Assembly: GCA_018657385.1 (NCBI GenBank)
Contig: JABHXF010000008.1
Location: 1-32,463 of the forward strand
Length of the DNA stretch: 32,463 nt
Direction of reading: 5' to 3'
From: Candidatus Woesearchaeota archaeon
Lineage (GTDB): Archaea > Nanobdellota > Nanobdellia > Woesearchaeales > DSVV01
The notes under the pieces are model-generated. The model saw only the letters and a program-made list of their open reading frames with translations, had not been told where the DNA came from and ran no database searches. Position 1 is the stretch's first letter. Every line of letters starts with the position of its first letter. The position numbers and the translations under genes are program-made. Positions 22,635 through 31,300 of this stretch are shown piece by piece.

Positions 22635-24428
22635 TTAACTTCTTTTCTTATTTCTTTTAGCAGCAATAATAACAACTATTACCATGAATACTACAAAGCC
22701 TATTAGAACAAATAAATCAACTAATTGATAATCTAACATTATATTGTGATAAATAATCTTTCTGATCATTCTTTCTCCTACAACCATTGGATTTAGTTTA
22801 GCAAAGAAAGCTGCAAGCTTTGGCATTACTTCTGGTGGGAATATTACATCAGAAAATAAAAATAATGCTAAAGAAGTAAATGTACTAATCAAAATAGATG
22901 CTTGTTGTTTTGAAATAAAATATGCAAATGCCATTCCTAATAATACAAATATTGAAGTGATAAGAAGAATTACAACTGCTAAAGCAGGCATTACTGGCAA
23001 GAATTGGATACCAAACTTAAATCTAGCCATTATTAATAAAATAATTATTTGAAACATTACAACAATCATATTTGTAATGAACATTCCTAACACAAATAAA
23101 GAACCTCTTGTTGGTACAAGGAAATTTCTAAAATAACTTTGTGAATTAACTTCATTTAACACATTGATATTAGATAACAAAATACTAATAAACATAATAA
23201 TAAATACTAAAATAATTGGGAATACTAATGTTACCTTAGTCATGTCTTGAAGTATGCCTTCAAACTTTGATGAAATTGGTTTTACTAATGATTCTGCTTG
23301 TGATTGGTCTAAACCTGAAAATTTGTCAATGTTTTCATCCAATTTTCCTTTAATTACATTAAGTTCAATAAGTGCATTATTTAAAATTAGAATATTCTTG
23401 TCAATCTTGGAATTAGCATCATCAACAAATTCTTTAATAGTTGCAATCATATCTACTGTTGAATCTATTCTTTCTCCTATTTCTTTATTGGTTTCTTGAA
23501 CTGATTTATCATACTCTTCAATATTTGTTTTTAATTCAGTTAATTCTTGTTGTAATACATCTAACTCACTAACAGTACTTTCAATATTATTAAAATCAAT
23601 TAATCCTGCTAAAAAAGGTGTTGCTTCAATCTTTGATTTGATAATAGGATTAAGTAATGTTGAATAAATATCATTCTTTACTTTGATTATTTGATGGTTT
23701 AATAGATTAATTGAAAATATGATCTTTCCTTTATTATTATCTAATGTTTTAGCAGTGGAGTTAATATCTGCTTGATTATCATAATATGCTTTTTGTAATA
23801 ATAGTGCATCTTCATATAATGGATCAACTTGTTGTTTAATTTCATCTAATACAAGTTTTGTTTCTGCTAAATCATTTCTTATATTAATAATATCTTCTAT
23901 AAACTGGTCAATGCTAAGCTTTGCATCTTGCATGAAAGTAACAGCACTTTCAATATCATTTAAGATATTAGTTGCTGCTTCTAAAGTTATTTGTTCAGAA
24001 GTAATTGCTATTTTATCTTTAATGTAATCACTTAGGTAAGATGCTAAGTTATAACGAGAATTATCATAATAAAAAGTAATTTTACCTGTTACTTTTTTGT
24101 TCGTGGCAATAAAATCATCTGAAAATAAAGCACATACCTGTATCTTATCTAGCTTTAAATCAAACATACACATATTAAAATTATTATATTCATGAATTGC
24201 AACCTCACGAGATGCAAGACTATCAATAATACTATTAATTGAACCCATGTCTTGTGTAACAACACCTATGTTTATATCATGGACTTCATCTCCACCAAAA
24301 GCAAATCCTATTAATAAGATTAATACTAAAGGACCAAAAACTAATAATAATAATGAGCTAGGACTTCTCAAAACTATCTTGATGTTTTTGAACATGATGT
24401 TTAGTAATACGAAAAGGTTTTTGAACAT
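22635..24428 (-). CDS. ABC-2 type export permease with large extracytoplasmic coiled coil
   Basis: A 597-residue protein. One TM segment lies near 22-45 (SSLLLLVFGPLVLILLIGFA), followed by about 350 extracytoplasmic residues with long heptads (LDVLQQELTELKTNIEEYDK), and then five to six TM segments from about 400 (TLVFPIILVFIIMFISILLS, AFAYFISKQQASILISTFTS). The pattern resembles ABC-2 permeases and YhgE/Pip-like proteins. The signature RNFLVPTRGSLFVLGMFITN resembles the usual ABC-2 EREx-type cytosolic helix. It lies 31 bp downstream of the ATPase. Substrate is unknown; export of a lipid, peptide or drug is typical of the family. Confidence 0.8.
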   Translation of the reverse strand: MFKNLFVLLNIMFKNIKIVLRSPSSLLLLVFGPLVLILLIGFAFGGDEVHDINIGVVTQDMGSINSIIDSLASREVAIHEYNNFNMCMFDLKLDKIQVCALFSDDFIATNKKVTGKITFYYDNSRYNLASYLSDYIKDKIAITSEQITLEAATNILNDIESAVTFMQDAKLSIDQFIEDIINIRNDLAETKLVLDEIKQQVDPLYEDALLLQKAYYDNQADINSTAKTLDNNKGKIIFSINLLNHQIIKVKNDIYSTLLNPIIKSKIEATPFLAGLIDFNNIESTVSELDVLQQELTELKTNIEEYDKSVQETNKEIGERIDSTVDMIATIKEFVDDANSKIDKNILILNNALIELNVIKGKLDENIDKFSGLDQSQAESLVKPISSKFEGILQDMTKVTLVFPIILVFIIMFISILLSNINVLNEVNSQSYFRNFLVPTRGSLFVLGMFITNMIVVMFQIIILLIMARFKFGIQFLPVMPALAVVILLITSIFVLLGMAFAYFISKQQASILISTFTSLALFLFSDVIFPPEVMPKLAAFFAKLNPMVVGERMIRKIIYHNIMLDYQLVDLFVLIGFVVFMVIVVIIAAKRNKKRS

Positions 24429-24459
24429 TGTTTTTCTCTGTTTTATGTTTTAATTATTT

Positions 24460-25218
24460 TTACTTTATTTTTGTAAGCTTTCCTTTAGCCAAACCTTGTT
24501 TTACAGCCATCTCAAACATATAATTTAAGTTTTTAGCTTTAGGATATCTTTTTTTCAAAGTTTGCATTGTATAAATTTGAACATCTCCTTTGTTTAATAT
24601 TCCAATTTTATTACATTTTTCTTGAATAAAATCTAATAAATGACTAGAGACAATAATGGTTGTACCATCTTTATTGATTTTATCTATTAAATCCCAAATA
24701 CTTTTTCTAATAATTGGATCTAGACCAGTAGTTGGTTCATCTAGAATAAGGATTTCAGGTTCATGAACAAGTGAAATTGCAAAATCTAATCTTCTTTTCA
24801 TTCCACCAGAAATTCTACCTGCTAATTTCTTTTTATGATTAGTAAGATCAACCAAATCCAATAATTTAGATATAGTCTGTTTAAGTTTTCTTCTTTTAAT
24901 CTTATAGAGTCTTCCATAATAAAAAAGATTTTCTTCAATACTTAGTTCAGGATAAAAACTATTATCTTGTGTGCAAAATCCAACAACATCTCTTATTAAA
25001 CTAGTTTTTTTTGTTATATCTTTGTCTTTGAATATTATACTGCCAGAATCTATTTTATAGAATCCTATTAATACCCTTAGCAAAGTTGTTTTACCTTCAC
25101 CACTTTTTCCAATTAGACCTATTAAATCACCTTGATTTATAGAAAGATTTAGATTATCAAGTATTTTATGTGTCTTAAAGGCTTTGTCAATGTTAACAAA
25201 TTCAATTAATTTTGGCAT
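24460..25218 (-). CDS. ABC transporter ATPase
   Basis: A 252-residue ATPase that would energise the permease encoded downstream. Walker A is G37-KSGEGKT-T, the Q-loop is FCTQDNSFYPELS, the signature SGGMKRRLDF is near 140-149, Walker B is EILILDEPTTGLDP (about 157-170) and the switch His is VSSHLLD. The product is normal in length for an ABC-2 partner. TATA (ATTTATAACTA) stands about 30 bp upstream of the ATG and no Shine-Dalgarno is present, so its message is probably leaderless. Confidence 0.9.
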   Translation of the reverse strand: MPKLIEFVNIDKAFKTHKILDNLNLSINQGDLIGLIGKSGEGKTTLLRVLIGFYKIDSGSIIFKDKDITKKTSLIRDVVGFCTQDNSFYPELSIEENLFYYGRLYKIKRRKLKQTISKLLDLVDLTNHKKKLAGRISGGMKRRLDFAISLVHEPEILILDEPTTGLDPIIRKSIWDLIDKINKDGTTIIVSSHLLDFIQEKCNKIGILNKGDVQIYTMQTLKKRYPKAKNLNYMFEMAVKQGLAKGKLTKIK

Positions 25219-25280
25219 TGTAATTTCTATATATCTAATTAGTTATAAATATTTTGGCTTTAAATCAGAATTTTGTATTG

Positions 25281-25469
25281 TTACCTAAAATCATCATAGC
25301 TAGGTGCCATGCTGACGAAGGAAGCAATTATCATTACTATAAACACAATCATGAATGAAAATCCCCAACTTAATCCAATTGAACCTGAATAAGTAAATAT
25401 AGCACTAATTAGAAAACCCATTAATCCCATTAATAATATTGATTGTGGTAATGGTGCGTATTTAGTCAT
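25281..25469 (-). CDS. Small two-TM membrane protein, unknown
   Basis: A 62-residue protein with two hydrophobic helices (SILLMGLMGFLISAIFTYSG and FSFMIVFIVMIIASFVSMAP) and the C terminus PSYDDFR. It has its own TATA (AAATATATAAACC, about 30 bp upstream) and no Shine-Dalgarno, as does the ATPase gene 62 bp further on, so it may be expressed independently. I do not recognise the family. Confidence 0.65.
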   Translation of the reverse strand: MTKYAPLPQSILLMGLMGFLISAIFTYSGSIGLSWGFSFMIVFIVMIIASFVSMAPSYDDFR

Positions 25470-25561
25470 AATTGATTTTCTGGGTGTTTTGGTTTATATA
25501 TTTTTTGTTTCTAGAAGGGAATGAGCTTAAGTTATTGAATATGACTTCATTTTTTTTCTTT

Positions 25562-25586
25562 AACAGGCCGTCAGGCTCTTTTTGTT
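25562..25586 (+). repeat. Short hairpin module, GCC-GTCA-GGC with T-run
   Basis: Identical over 25 bases to 26517-26541 and one step different from 18355-18379. It is again followed by GTGATTTCTTTTTATTAATAT and then a branched element. It is not downstream of any plus-strand gene, so a simple terminator role does not explain this copy. Confidence 0.75.
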
Positions 25587-25614
25587 GTGATTTCTTTTTA
25601 TTAATATTATGTCG

Positions 25615-25700
25615 AAAATAACAACAACAGTGGCACAGACGGTCTTTCTTTCAGAAAGCCCTACTCGCCTAACGGCTTGCCTGGCCATTGTTGTTATTTT
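25615..25700 (-). repeat. Branched palindromic element, copy 5
   Basis: Minus-strand order: AAAATAACAACAATGGC outer stem, inner stem CAGGC/GTCTG with bulged T, hairpin 1 GCC-GTTA-GGC, GAG-TA, hairpin 2 GGGCTTTCT-GAA-AGAAAGACC, GTCTG-T-GCC. Core matches copies 4 and 6 almost exactly. It sits between divergent genes in a gap of 421 bp (25470-25890). Confidence 0.85.
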
Positions 25701-25730
25701 CTCGCACGGCCAATGTTGTTGGATTTAAAA
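25701..25730 (-). repeat. Right-end fragment of a second branched element
   Basis: CTCGCACGGCCAATGTTGTT and the next ten bases match the right end of copy 4 (18477-18506) at 29 of 30 positions. It directly abuts copy 5, so copy 5 appears to have replaced or entered the middle of an older copy-4-like element whose left flank survives at 25562-25614. Confidence 0.75.
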
Positions 25731-25761
25731 TTATTTACAAAAAATTTATTAGAAATATGGG

Positions 25762-25806
25762 CCTAGTTAAAAAAAGAAAGAAATCTAAATAATTATCCAA
25801 ATTTAA
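25762..25806. repeat. 45-bp direct repeat, upstream copy
   Basis: CCTAGTTAAAAAAAGAAAGA and 25 further bases are identical to 26595-26639. The downstream copy covers the last codons of trpS; this copy is followed by a short open stretch resembling the trpS end. The two copies flank the gene at 25891. Confidence 0.9.
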
Positions 25807-25828
25807 CAAACTTTATCTTTTCTTTAAA
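25793..25828 (-). pseudogene. Remnant of a duplicated trpS 3' end
   Basis: On the minus strand this reads FKEKIKFVKFG then TAA, matching the end of TrpRS (DVKKLKFIKFG then TAA). The homology fades upstream near 25820, and no further TrpRS sequence precedes it. It is best read as a scar of a duplication that included the 45-bp repeat. Confidence 0.6.
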
Positions 25829-25836
25829 AACCACAA

Positions 25837-25848
25837 CATATATATATG
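25837..25848 (+). promoter_or_regulatory. TATA box for the duplicated-Cys-domain gene
   Basis: ACATATATATAT stands about 45-55 bp before the ATG at 25891, which also has an AGGTGAT ribosome site, so the message has a short leader. Confidence 0.45.
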
Positions 25849-25890
25849 AATTTCTCTAAAATTTGATTATTAATTAAAAAAGGTGATAAT

Positions 25891-26496
25891 ATGGCTAAAA
25901 AAAGAAAATCTATGAATAAAGATTATTCTATGTATTTGTTAGCAATAGTTGGTATTGTAGCTGTTGTTGGTGTTGTATTTATGATGACAAATAGTGGGAC
26001 AACTACTGTTTCTGAAGCAGGAGATGATTTAGTTGTTTCTGAAGATGTTGAGGATGGAGATTTAACTGGAGAGGCTTATTCTAGAAAATATAGTCGAATA
26101 AAACCTCTTGTAAAAATGAACACATATGCTTTAAAGATTAGTAAAGGTTTTACAACAGATTCTTATTGTACATTTGATGCTCCAGATAATTGTTTATTTG
26201 ATCCAAATAAGGTTCCAAATGATTTTGCAGGTTGTGTTGAAGTTACACCAGGAAAATGCAAGAGCTATTGTGGTAATGATATCTATGACTCTTTTGTTTG
26301 TGGTTCAAATGCTCATCTTTTTGCCAAGAAACAGGGTTTAGATAAAAATTGTTATTTTGATGCACCAGATGGTTGCTTATATGACTCTGATGATGGAATG
26401 CCAAGTAGTTTTGCTTGGTGCTTAGAAACATCAGCAACAAAATGCAAAGCATATTGTAAATCATTTCTTGGTAAGGAATTCCCTTGCTATGAATGA
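25891..26496 (+). CDS. Membrane-anchored protein with a duplicated six-cysteine domain
   Basis: A 201-residue protein. Residues 14-33 are a TM/signal anchor (SMYLLAIVGIVAVVGVVFMM). An acidic linker and a GDLTGEAYSRKYSR motif follow. Two homologous domains of about 46 residues then occur: CTFDAPDNCLFDP...GC...KCK-x-YC...C and CYFDAPDGCLYDS...WC...KCKAYC...C, six Cys each. AAAGGTGATAAT precedes the ATG, a strong ribosome site. It lies between 45-bp direct repeats and is followed by a hairpin module and a T-rich run. Family not recognised; a disulfide-stabilised surface binding domain is inferred. Confidence 0.8.
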   Translation: MAKKRKSMNKDYSMYLLAIVGIVAVVGVVFMMTNSGTTTVSEAGDDLVVSEDVEDGDLTGEAYSRKYSRIKPLVKMNTYALKISKGFTTDSYCTFDAPDNCLFDPNKVPNDFAGCVEVTPGKCKSYCGNDIYDSFVCGSNAHLFAKKQGLDKNCYFDAPDGCLYDSDDGMPSSFAWCLETSATKCKAYCKSFLGKEFPCYE

Positions 26497-26499
26497 TTT

Positions 26500-26516
26500 T
26501 TTTTCTTTTTTATTTT
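26500..26516 (+). terminator. T-rich terminator candidate
   Basis: A T-rich stretch (TTTTTTTCTTTTTTATTTT) follows the stop codon of the preceding gene and leads into the hairpin module at 26517. Confidence 0.4.
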
Positions 26517-26541
26517 AACAGGCCGTCAGGCTCTTTTTGTT
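26517..26541 (+). repeat. Short hairpin module, GCC-GTCA-GGC with T-run
   Basis: Exact 25-base copy of 25562-25586. In this copy the branched element and the GTGAT spacer are missing; it continues directly as CAGATTTTTTAATTAATAAA. Together with the 45-bp repeat 53 bp later it marks the right end of a duplication. Confidence 0.75.
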
Positions 26542-26594
26542 CAGATTTTTTAATTAATAAAAAAGAAAAAATTCATGAGAAACATTGGCTTCGC

Positions 26595-26639
26595 CCTAGT
26601 TAAAAAAAGAAAGAAATCTAAATAATTATCCAAATTTAA
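26595..26639. repeat. 45-bp direct repeat, downstream copy
   Basis: Identical to 25762-25806, at 833 bp distance. It overlaps the final 14 bases of the trpS coding region including the TAA, which shows that the trpS 3' end is the source of the repeat. Confidence 0.9.
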
Positions 26640-27714
26640 TGAACTTTAATTTCTTAACATCTTTCTGTGCCTTCTTTAAGTCTTTTGTAAATGTTGTTAA
26701 GAATAATTCCATTTTTTCACAAGCAATCTGTTTTATTTCACCTGAACTCATCTTTCCAGACTTATAGGCTTTATAGATCTTCTCTAATTCTTTATCATCT
26801 TCTACTAAATGTGTTTTTAATAATTCAAATACCATACATTTCTCAACTTCTGCTCCTAGTTTTCTATGAAGCTCTAATGTTTCTCTTCCACCTGTTACTG
26901 CCCGCATAATCTTTTTCTTTACACTTGAAAAATCTTCAGGTAATTCTACACAACTCTGTGGATGAGATTTTGACATCTTCATTTTTCCTGATAAACTTGG
27001 AGTAAATTTATGATAAATACCAGCTGGCAGGAAGAATTTCTCTGCCTTAGTTCTTCTTACAATATCTCTAGTTAATCTTAAATGAGGATCTTGATCAATA
27101 CCTACAGGAACAATGCCTGGCATTCTTTCCTTAAGTTGTGGATATAGTATGTCTCCTGCCTGAGTTAAGGCTGCAAATATTCTTGATGGATCAGCTACAC
27201 CATAAATTGCCCTGAACTCGTTCAATGTTATTTTTTTAGCATATTTATATGCAAGATGCATCACATCTTTATTTTCAGATTGAAAGTAAAATGTTGTTTT
27301 TTTAGGATCTAATCCTAAAGCAATCCAAGCTGGAATATGGAACTCCATTGCTCGCTTTTGAGCTTCTTCTAATGTAATTCCTCTTGTAGCAGCTGCTTCT
27401 AAATCTGCTACCAATACATATGTTTTGGCACCATGCTCTTGAAAATATTTGACTTGTTCAATTACCATTTTATTTCCAAAATGTATTTTATCAGCAGATG
27501 GCATAATACCAGTAAGAACATAAAATGGCTTTTTATCTTTAATACATTTAGCAATAATATCTAAATCACGGCCAGCAAAAACAGTATGCCTTCTCATAAG
27601 CCTACTTGGATTTGGGAATAGTTTTGTATTGAATTTTTCTAATCCGAAATCTTTTACTATTTTAACATAATCCTCTACTAATTCTGATCCCCATGGGTCT
27701 ATTATTTTTTGCAT
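26626..27714 (-). CDS. trpS: Tryptophan--tRNA ligase
   Basis: A 362-residue class I synthetase that charges tRNA-Trp. The HIGH-equivalent is H78-F-G-N in the sequence PSADKIHFGNKMVIEQVKYF. The YGVADPSRIFAALTQAGDIL region and GIDQDPHLRLTRD are diagnostic for TrpRS, and KMSKS is intact in GKMKMSKSHPQ (about 245-250). The length is in the range of archaeal/eukaryal-type TrpRS without large N-terminal extension. TATA (CTTTTAAATACC) is about 30 bp upstream of the ATG with no Shine-Dalgarno, so the message is leaderless. A fragment of its 3' end is duplicated at 25793-25828. Confidence 0.95.
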   Translation of the reverse strand: MQKIIDPWGSELVEDYVKIVKDFGLEKFNTKLFPNPSRLMRRHTVFAGRDLDIIAKCIKDKKPFYVLTGIMPSADKIHFGNKMVIEQVKYFQEHGAKTYVLVADLEAAATRGITLEEAQKRAMEFHIPAWIALGLDPKKTTFYFQSENKDVMHLAYKYAKKITLNEFRAIYGVADPSRIFAALTQAGDILYPQLKERMPGIVPVGIDQDPHLRLTRDIVRRTKAEKFFLPAGIYHKFTPSLSGKMKMSKSHPQSCVELPEDFSSVKKKIMRAVTGGRETLELHRKLGAEVEKCMVFELLKTHLVEDDKELEKIYKAYKSGKMSSGEIKQIACEKMELFLTTFTKDLKKAQKDVKKLKFIKFG

Positions 27715-27806
27715 GATATTTAGTCTTTTTATTCTGGTATTTAAAAGTTTTGATGTTTTTCATAGGAAACATCATAAAACAAAAGAAAAAGAATAAAAAC
27801 AAAAAT

Positions 27807-28247
27807 TTACTCAACAATCACTGTTCCAAGCATATATGGATGTGGTTTGCAGTAATAACTGAATGTTCCTGGTTTGTCAAATGTGAAGCTGAACTTTTCA
27901 TCTTTGCCTAATAAAGGAGAGTCAAATGCTTCTTCATCAGATGTTGCTGTATGTTTTGCGCTATCTTTGTTAATCCAGGTTACAACTGTTCCTACAGGTA
28001 TAGTTATTGTTTCAGGGTTAAATGCAAATCCTTTGATATTAACAATTACTGTTCCTTCAGTTGGTACAGGTCCTACTGCTTGTTCTACTTCAACTACTGA
28101 TTCTTGAACTTCTACATTATCTGCTTCAGTATCAACAACATCTATAGGTTGTTCAACCTCTACATCATCTTGTTGAGGGGTTTCTTGTGCACAACCATAT
28201 GCTAATAATAACAATATGGTCATAATCACTAAAATATATTTTTTCAT
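27807..28247 (-). CDS. Cupredoxin (plastocyanin-like) lipoprotein
   Basis: A 146-residue exported blue copper protein. Signal peptide with lipobox LAYG-C19, then an acidic Glu/Val/Asp linker (20-60), then the cupredoxin domain (66-146). Type-1 copper ligands are H99 (KDSAKHTATS), C133, H136 and M139 (YYCKPHPYML), the ordering C-x2-H-x2-M. It probably carries electrons at the outer face of the membrane or handles copper. AAGGTGATATT-like TTTGGTGATATT precedes the ATG, a strong ribosome site. No oxidase or other partner is near. Confidence 0.9.
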   Translation of the reverse strand: MKKYILVIMTILLLLAYGCAQETPQQDDVEVEQPIDVVDTEADNVEVQESVVEVEQAVGPVPTEGTVIVNIKGFAFNPETITIPVGTVVTWINKDSAKHTATSDEEAFDSPLLGKDEKFSFTFDKPGTFSYYCKPHPYMLGTVIVE

Positions 28248-28342
28248 AATATCACCAAAGCTAAGAAATGATTTGTCCTTTATATTTGTTTTTATAAATT
28301 AGTTATATTTGATAACAAAATTTATGATTTAAATGGTTATTT

Positions 28343-31300
28343 TCATGTTATTACATAGAATTCAATATCTTCTTCAGCTTGATTACCATAATCATCAACA
28401 CATCTAACTTTAAAGCTATTCAAGTTTTCTTGTAACTCAGAAAGCTGTGTAGTAAACCATATTCCATCATCAAGATCTTCCCTAATCAAATTAATATAAC
28501 TTAACCCAAAGTCTTGTTTATATCTGCATTTCACATTATTATTGGATGTTTTTATTTTTAATTTTGGATTTGTTATGGTTACTTCTCCATTTGGCTGTGT
28601 TTCAGTAATCTCAAAACCAGATGATTTCTTTATTGTATAAATAAAACTTTCTTGATTGATATTTTGTCCTGAAACTTCTTTATTAGCACATTTGAATGAT
28701 ATGTTATGTAAATAATTCTTTTCCATGCAATTTATTGTTTTGATTGTTTGGTTTAATTTAGCAAAGCAACTATATGTATCTTCATCACACTTCATATCTG
28801 TTTTTATTTTATTAACATTAATAAGGCTGCATGCGTGTGGTTTATCAAATATTGTTGTTAATGAAATATTTTTTTCAGTACTTGGAACTATAATCTTATT
28901 GTTTTCTAAATCAATTATATTAATCATTAATTCTATATTTTCATTGTTTGTTGTATCGCTATTACTAAATTCAATATCATAAATTTTTTCTATTTTACCT
29001 TTATTAAGATCAATTGTTTCAATACATTCGTAAACACCTAAATGTAATTGGTTTGTCTTACTACATTGATCAAGCTTATTTTGATAAGTTCCAAATGAAT
29101 AACTGCAAGAATCTAAATTATCTTTAAATAAATGTAATTCAATAACAGAATTATTATTTTGACTGTTATCAATTGTAAATTTTAAATGCTTATTTTCAAA
29201 TAATGATGTATAAATTATATTTGGATCAGTCACATTAAAGAACATTCCAGGTGTTAATTCTTCAACCCCATTGTGATTGTTTTCTTCAACATAAAAATGA
29301 TATTCCTCTATTGAAAATGGTTTATCTTTGCATCTGATAAATATGGTTGTCTTATCACTTATTTTATCAGTTGTCTTATCATTTGTTGTGTTTAGTTTAC
29401 TAGTACATTCATAACTACCTCCAAACTTAGAAGATAGTTGGTAATCTTGTTTACTACATGAAAAAGTATGTTCCATTTCTTCATAATCTTTATCTACAAA
29501 ATCATATTTACATTCAGCTGGTTCATTTAGATAAATTGAAAAGTCTAGTTCATTAGCATCATTACTTATTATGCTATTGTTCTCTGGAATACTGCCAATT
29601 AATTTTGTTGCTGTATTATCTTGTTCAAGATTTTTTTCTTGTATGGAAAATTCAATAAATAAAGGATCTGTATTTTCATTGCCTGCTTCATCCATACATT
29701 TTAGATAAACAACATATGTGTTATTTTCAAATTTATTAAGAGAATATTCAACCATTGTTTTTACAAATGGTGTTTCTCCTTTAATTATCTTTAAGTATTT
29801 GTTTACTTTATCAACAATTGGATCAATTAAAGTTGCTATATCACTTCCTGTAAATGTGTTGTATAATGAAATATGGAATTTAAACTTTTCTTTGTAACTA
29901 TTAACTATTTCTTCTGGTTCTTCAATGATCTCTGCAAATTCTTCAAAATTAGTCACATTAAACATATCTATAATGTTTTGTGGTATTGCAACTTTTGGTG
30001 GGACTTTTAAACTAAGATTATGTTCTATCTCAAAACTTTGCTGACCAAAATAAATTCCTGATAAATCATTAAAACCCTTGAATGGCATTAATGCAAGCTT
30101 GCATGTTACAGGTTCATCTGCTGTTATTCCTAATAAAAATTGTTTGTGAGGTAATAAGGCAGGTGTTATTTTATATCCTTTAATGTTTTTACTACCTGCA
30201 GTAAATACAATTGATTTAATTTCATGATTTTCTGTTACTGCATTATTGTTTAAACTAATCTCTGGTGGTTTTTTGTCGTCATGTTTTATTCTATTACATA
30301 TTGGATCTCCATGACTATAATCAAAAATACATTGCTGACCAAGACTTTTGCATAAATATTCACTACATTCTCTAAAATCACTTCTTGTACAATAACTACA
30401 ATCTTGTTTTAATCTAGGTGGTTGCCATGAACTGCATAAGCTTACATCCAATATTCTCATAATTGGTTTTTCTTTGAAGGGATTAATAAAATCAGTAACT
30501 GATATTGAACTCATTTCATTCAAATAGTTTAATCCTGAACTTAATAACTCAACATGGCTGTTATATAATTCAGAATATGTTGTTGATGTTATAGTTGCTC
30601 TTTTCTTTGTGTCATATTTTAAGTCAAGTGTTTCAGAAATTGTTTTTTCAGTAATATTTTTATTTATGTTGTATATGTTTTTATTTGGTTTGTATTTTAA
30701 ATCAGTATTAATAAATCCATATCTTGTTAAAACTTGTTTAACATTTCTTCCATTGCCACAGTCTCCTTGTAAATAACAAAGTTTGGCAGTATCATCAACC
30801 CATTTTTCAGGGCATGAGAAACTACTTCCAACACATTCTTTTTGTTCATTAGCTTTAGTACATGTTGCTAATGCTGTTAATTCCCAAAATTTAAGCCCCG
30901 GGGCAACTTTTGGAACACATTTTTTTTCTGTTTTTAGATTTAGCCAAGAACAATCTCTTACTTCAACATCTTCGCAACATTCTTGATCATTACAATCAAT
31001 ACAATCTTGGAATCTATTTGACCTGCACTGTGCTTTTTTTATTGTGTCTCCAAATAAATCTATTTCAGATGTTTCAGTACAAATTTCTTCTCTGTAATCA
31101 CGACATGGTTCTTTATACTCAACACCATCTATACAATAATGTAAATAATGCCTTGAACCAGATAATGCTTTATTTTCTTCTCCTAGTTTTTCATAACTAC
31201 ACCAAGATTCACCATTTGATCTGCTAAATGAAGAATATTTATTACCTGTTCTATCATATGTTTTTTTACAGTCTAATGTGGGGTTAAGTTTTAATATTGT

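Noticed and set aside
25562-25586. Simple intrinsic terminator
   Set aside because: No plus-strand gene precedes it; the copy stands between divergent genes, so termination cannot be its only explanation.
25701-25730. Seventh full branched element
   Set aside because: Only the right end is present; the remaining parts are missing, so it is listed as a fragment.
30783-31227. Genes on the plus strand inside the 1291-codon gene
   Set aside because: These open frames lie wholly opposite a well-supported large gene and lack promoter, ribosome site or recognisable domains.
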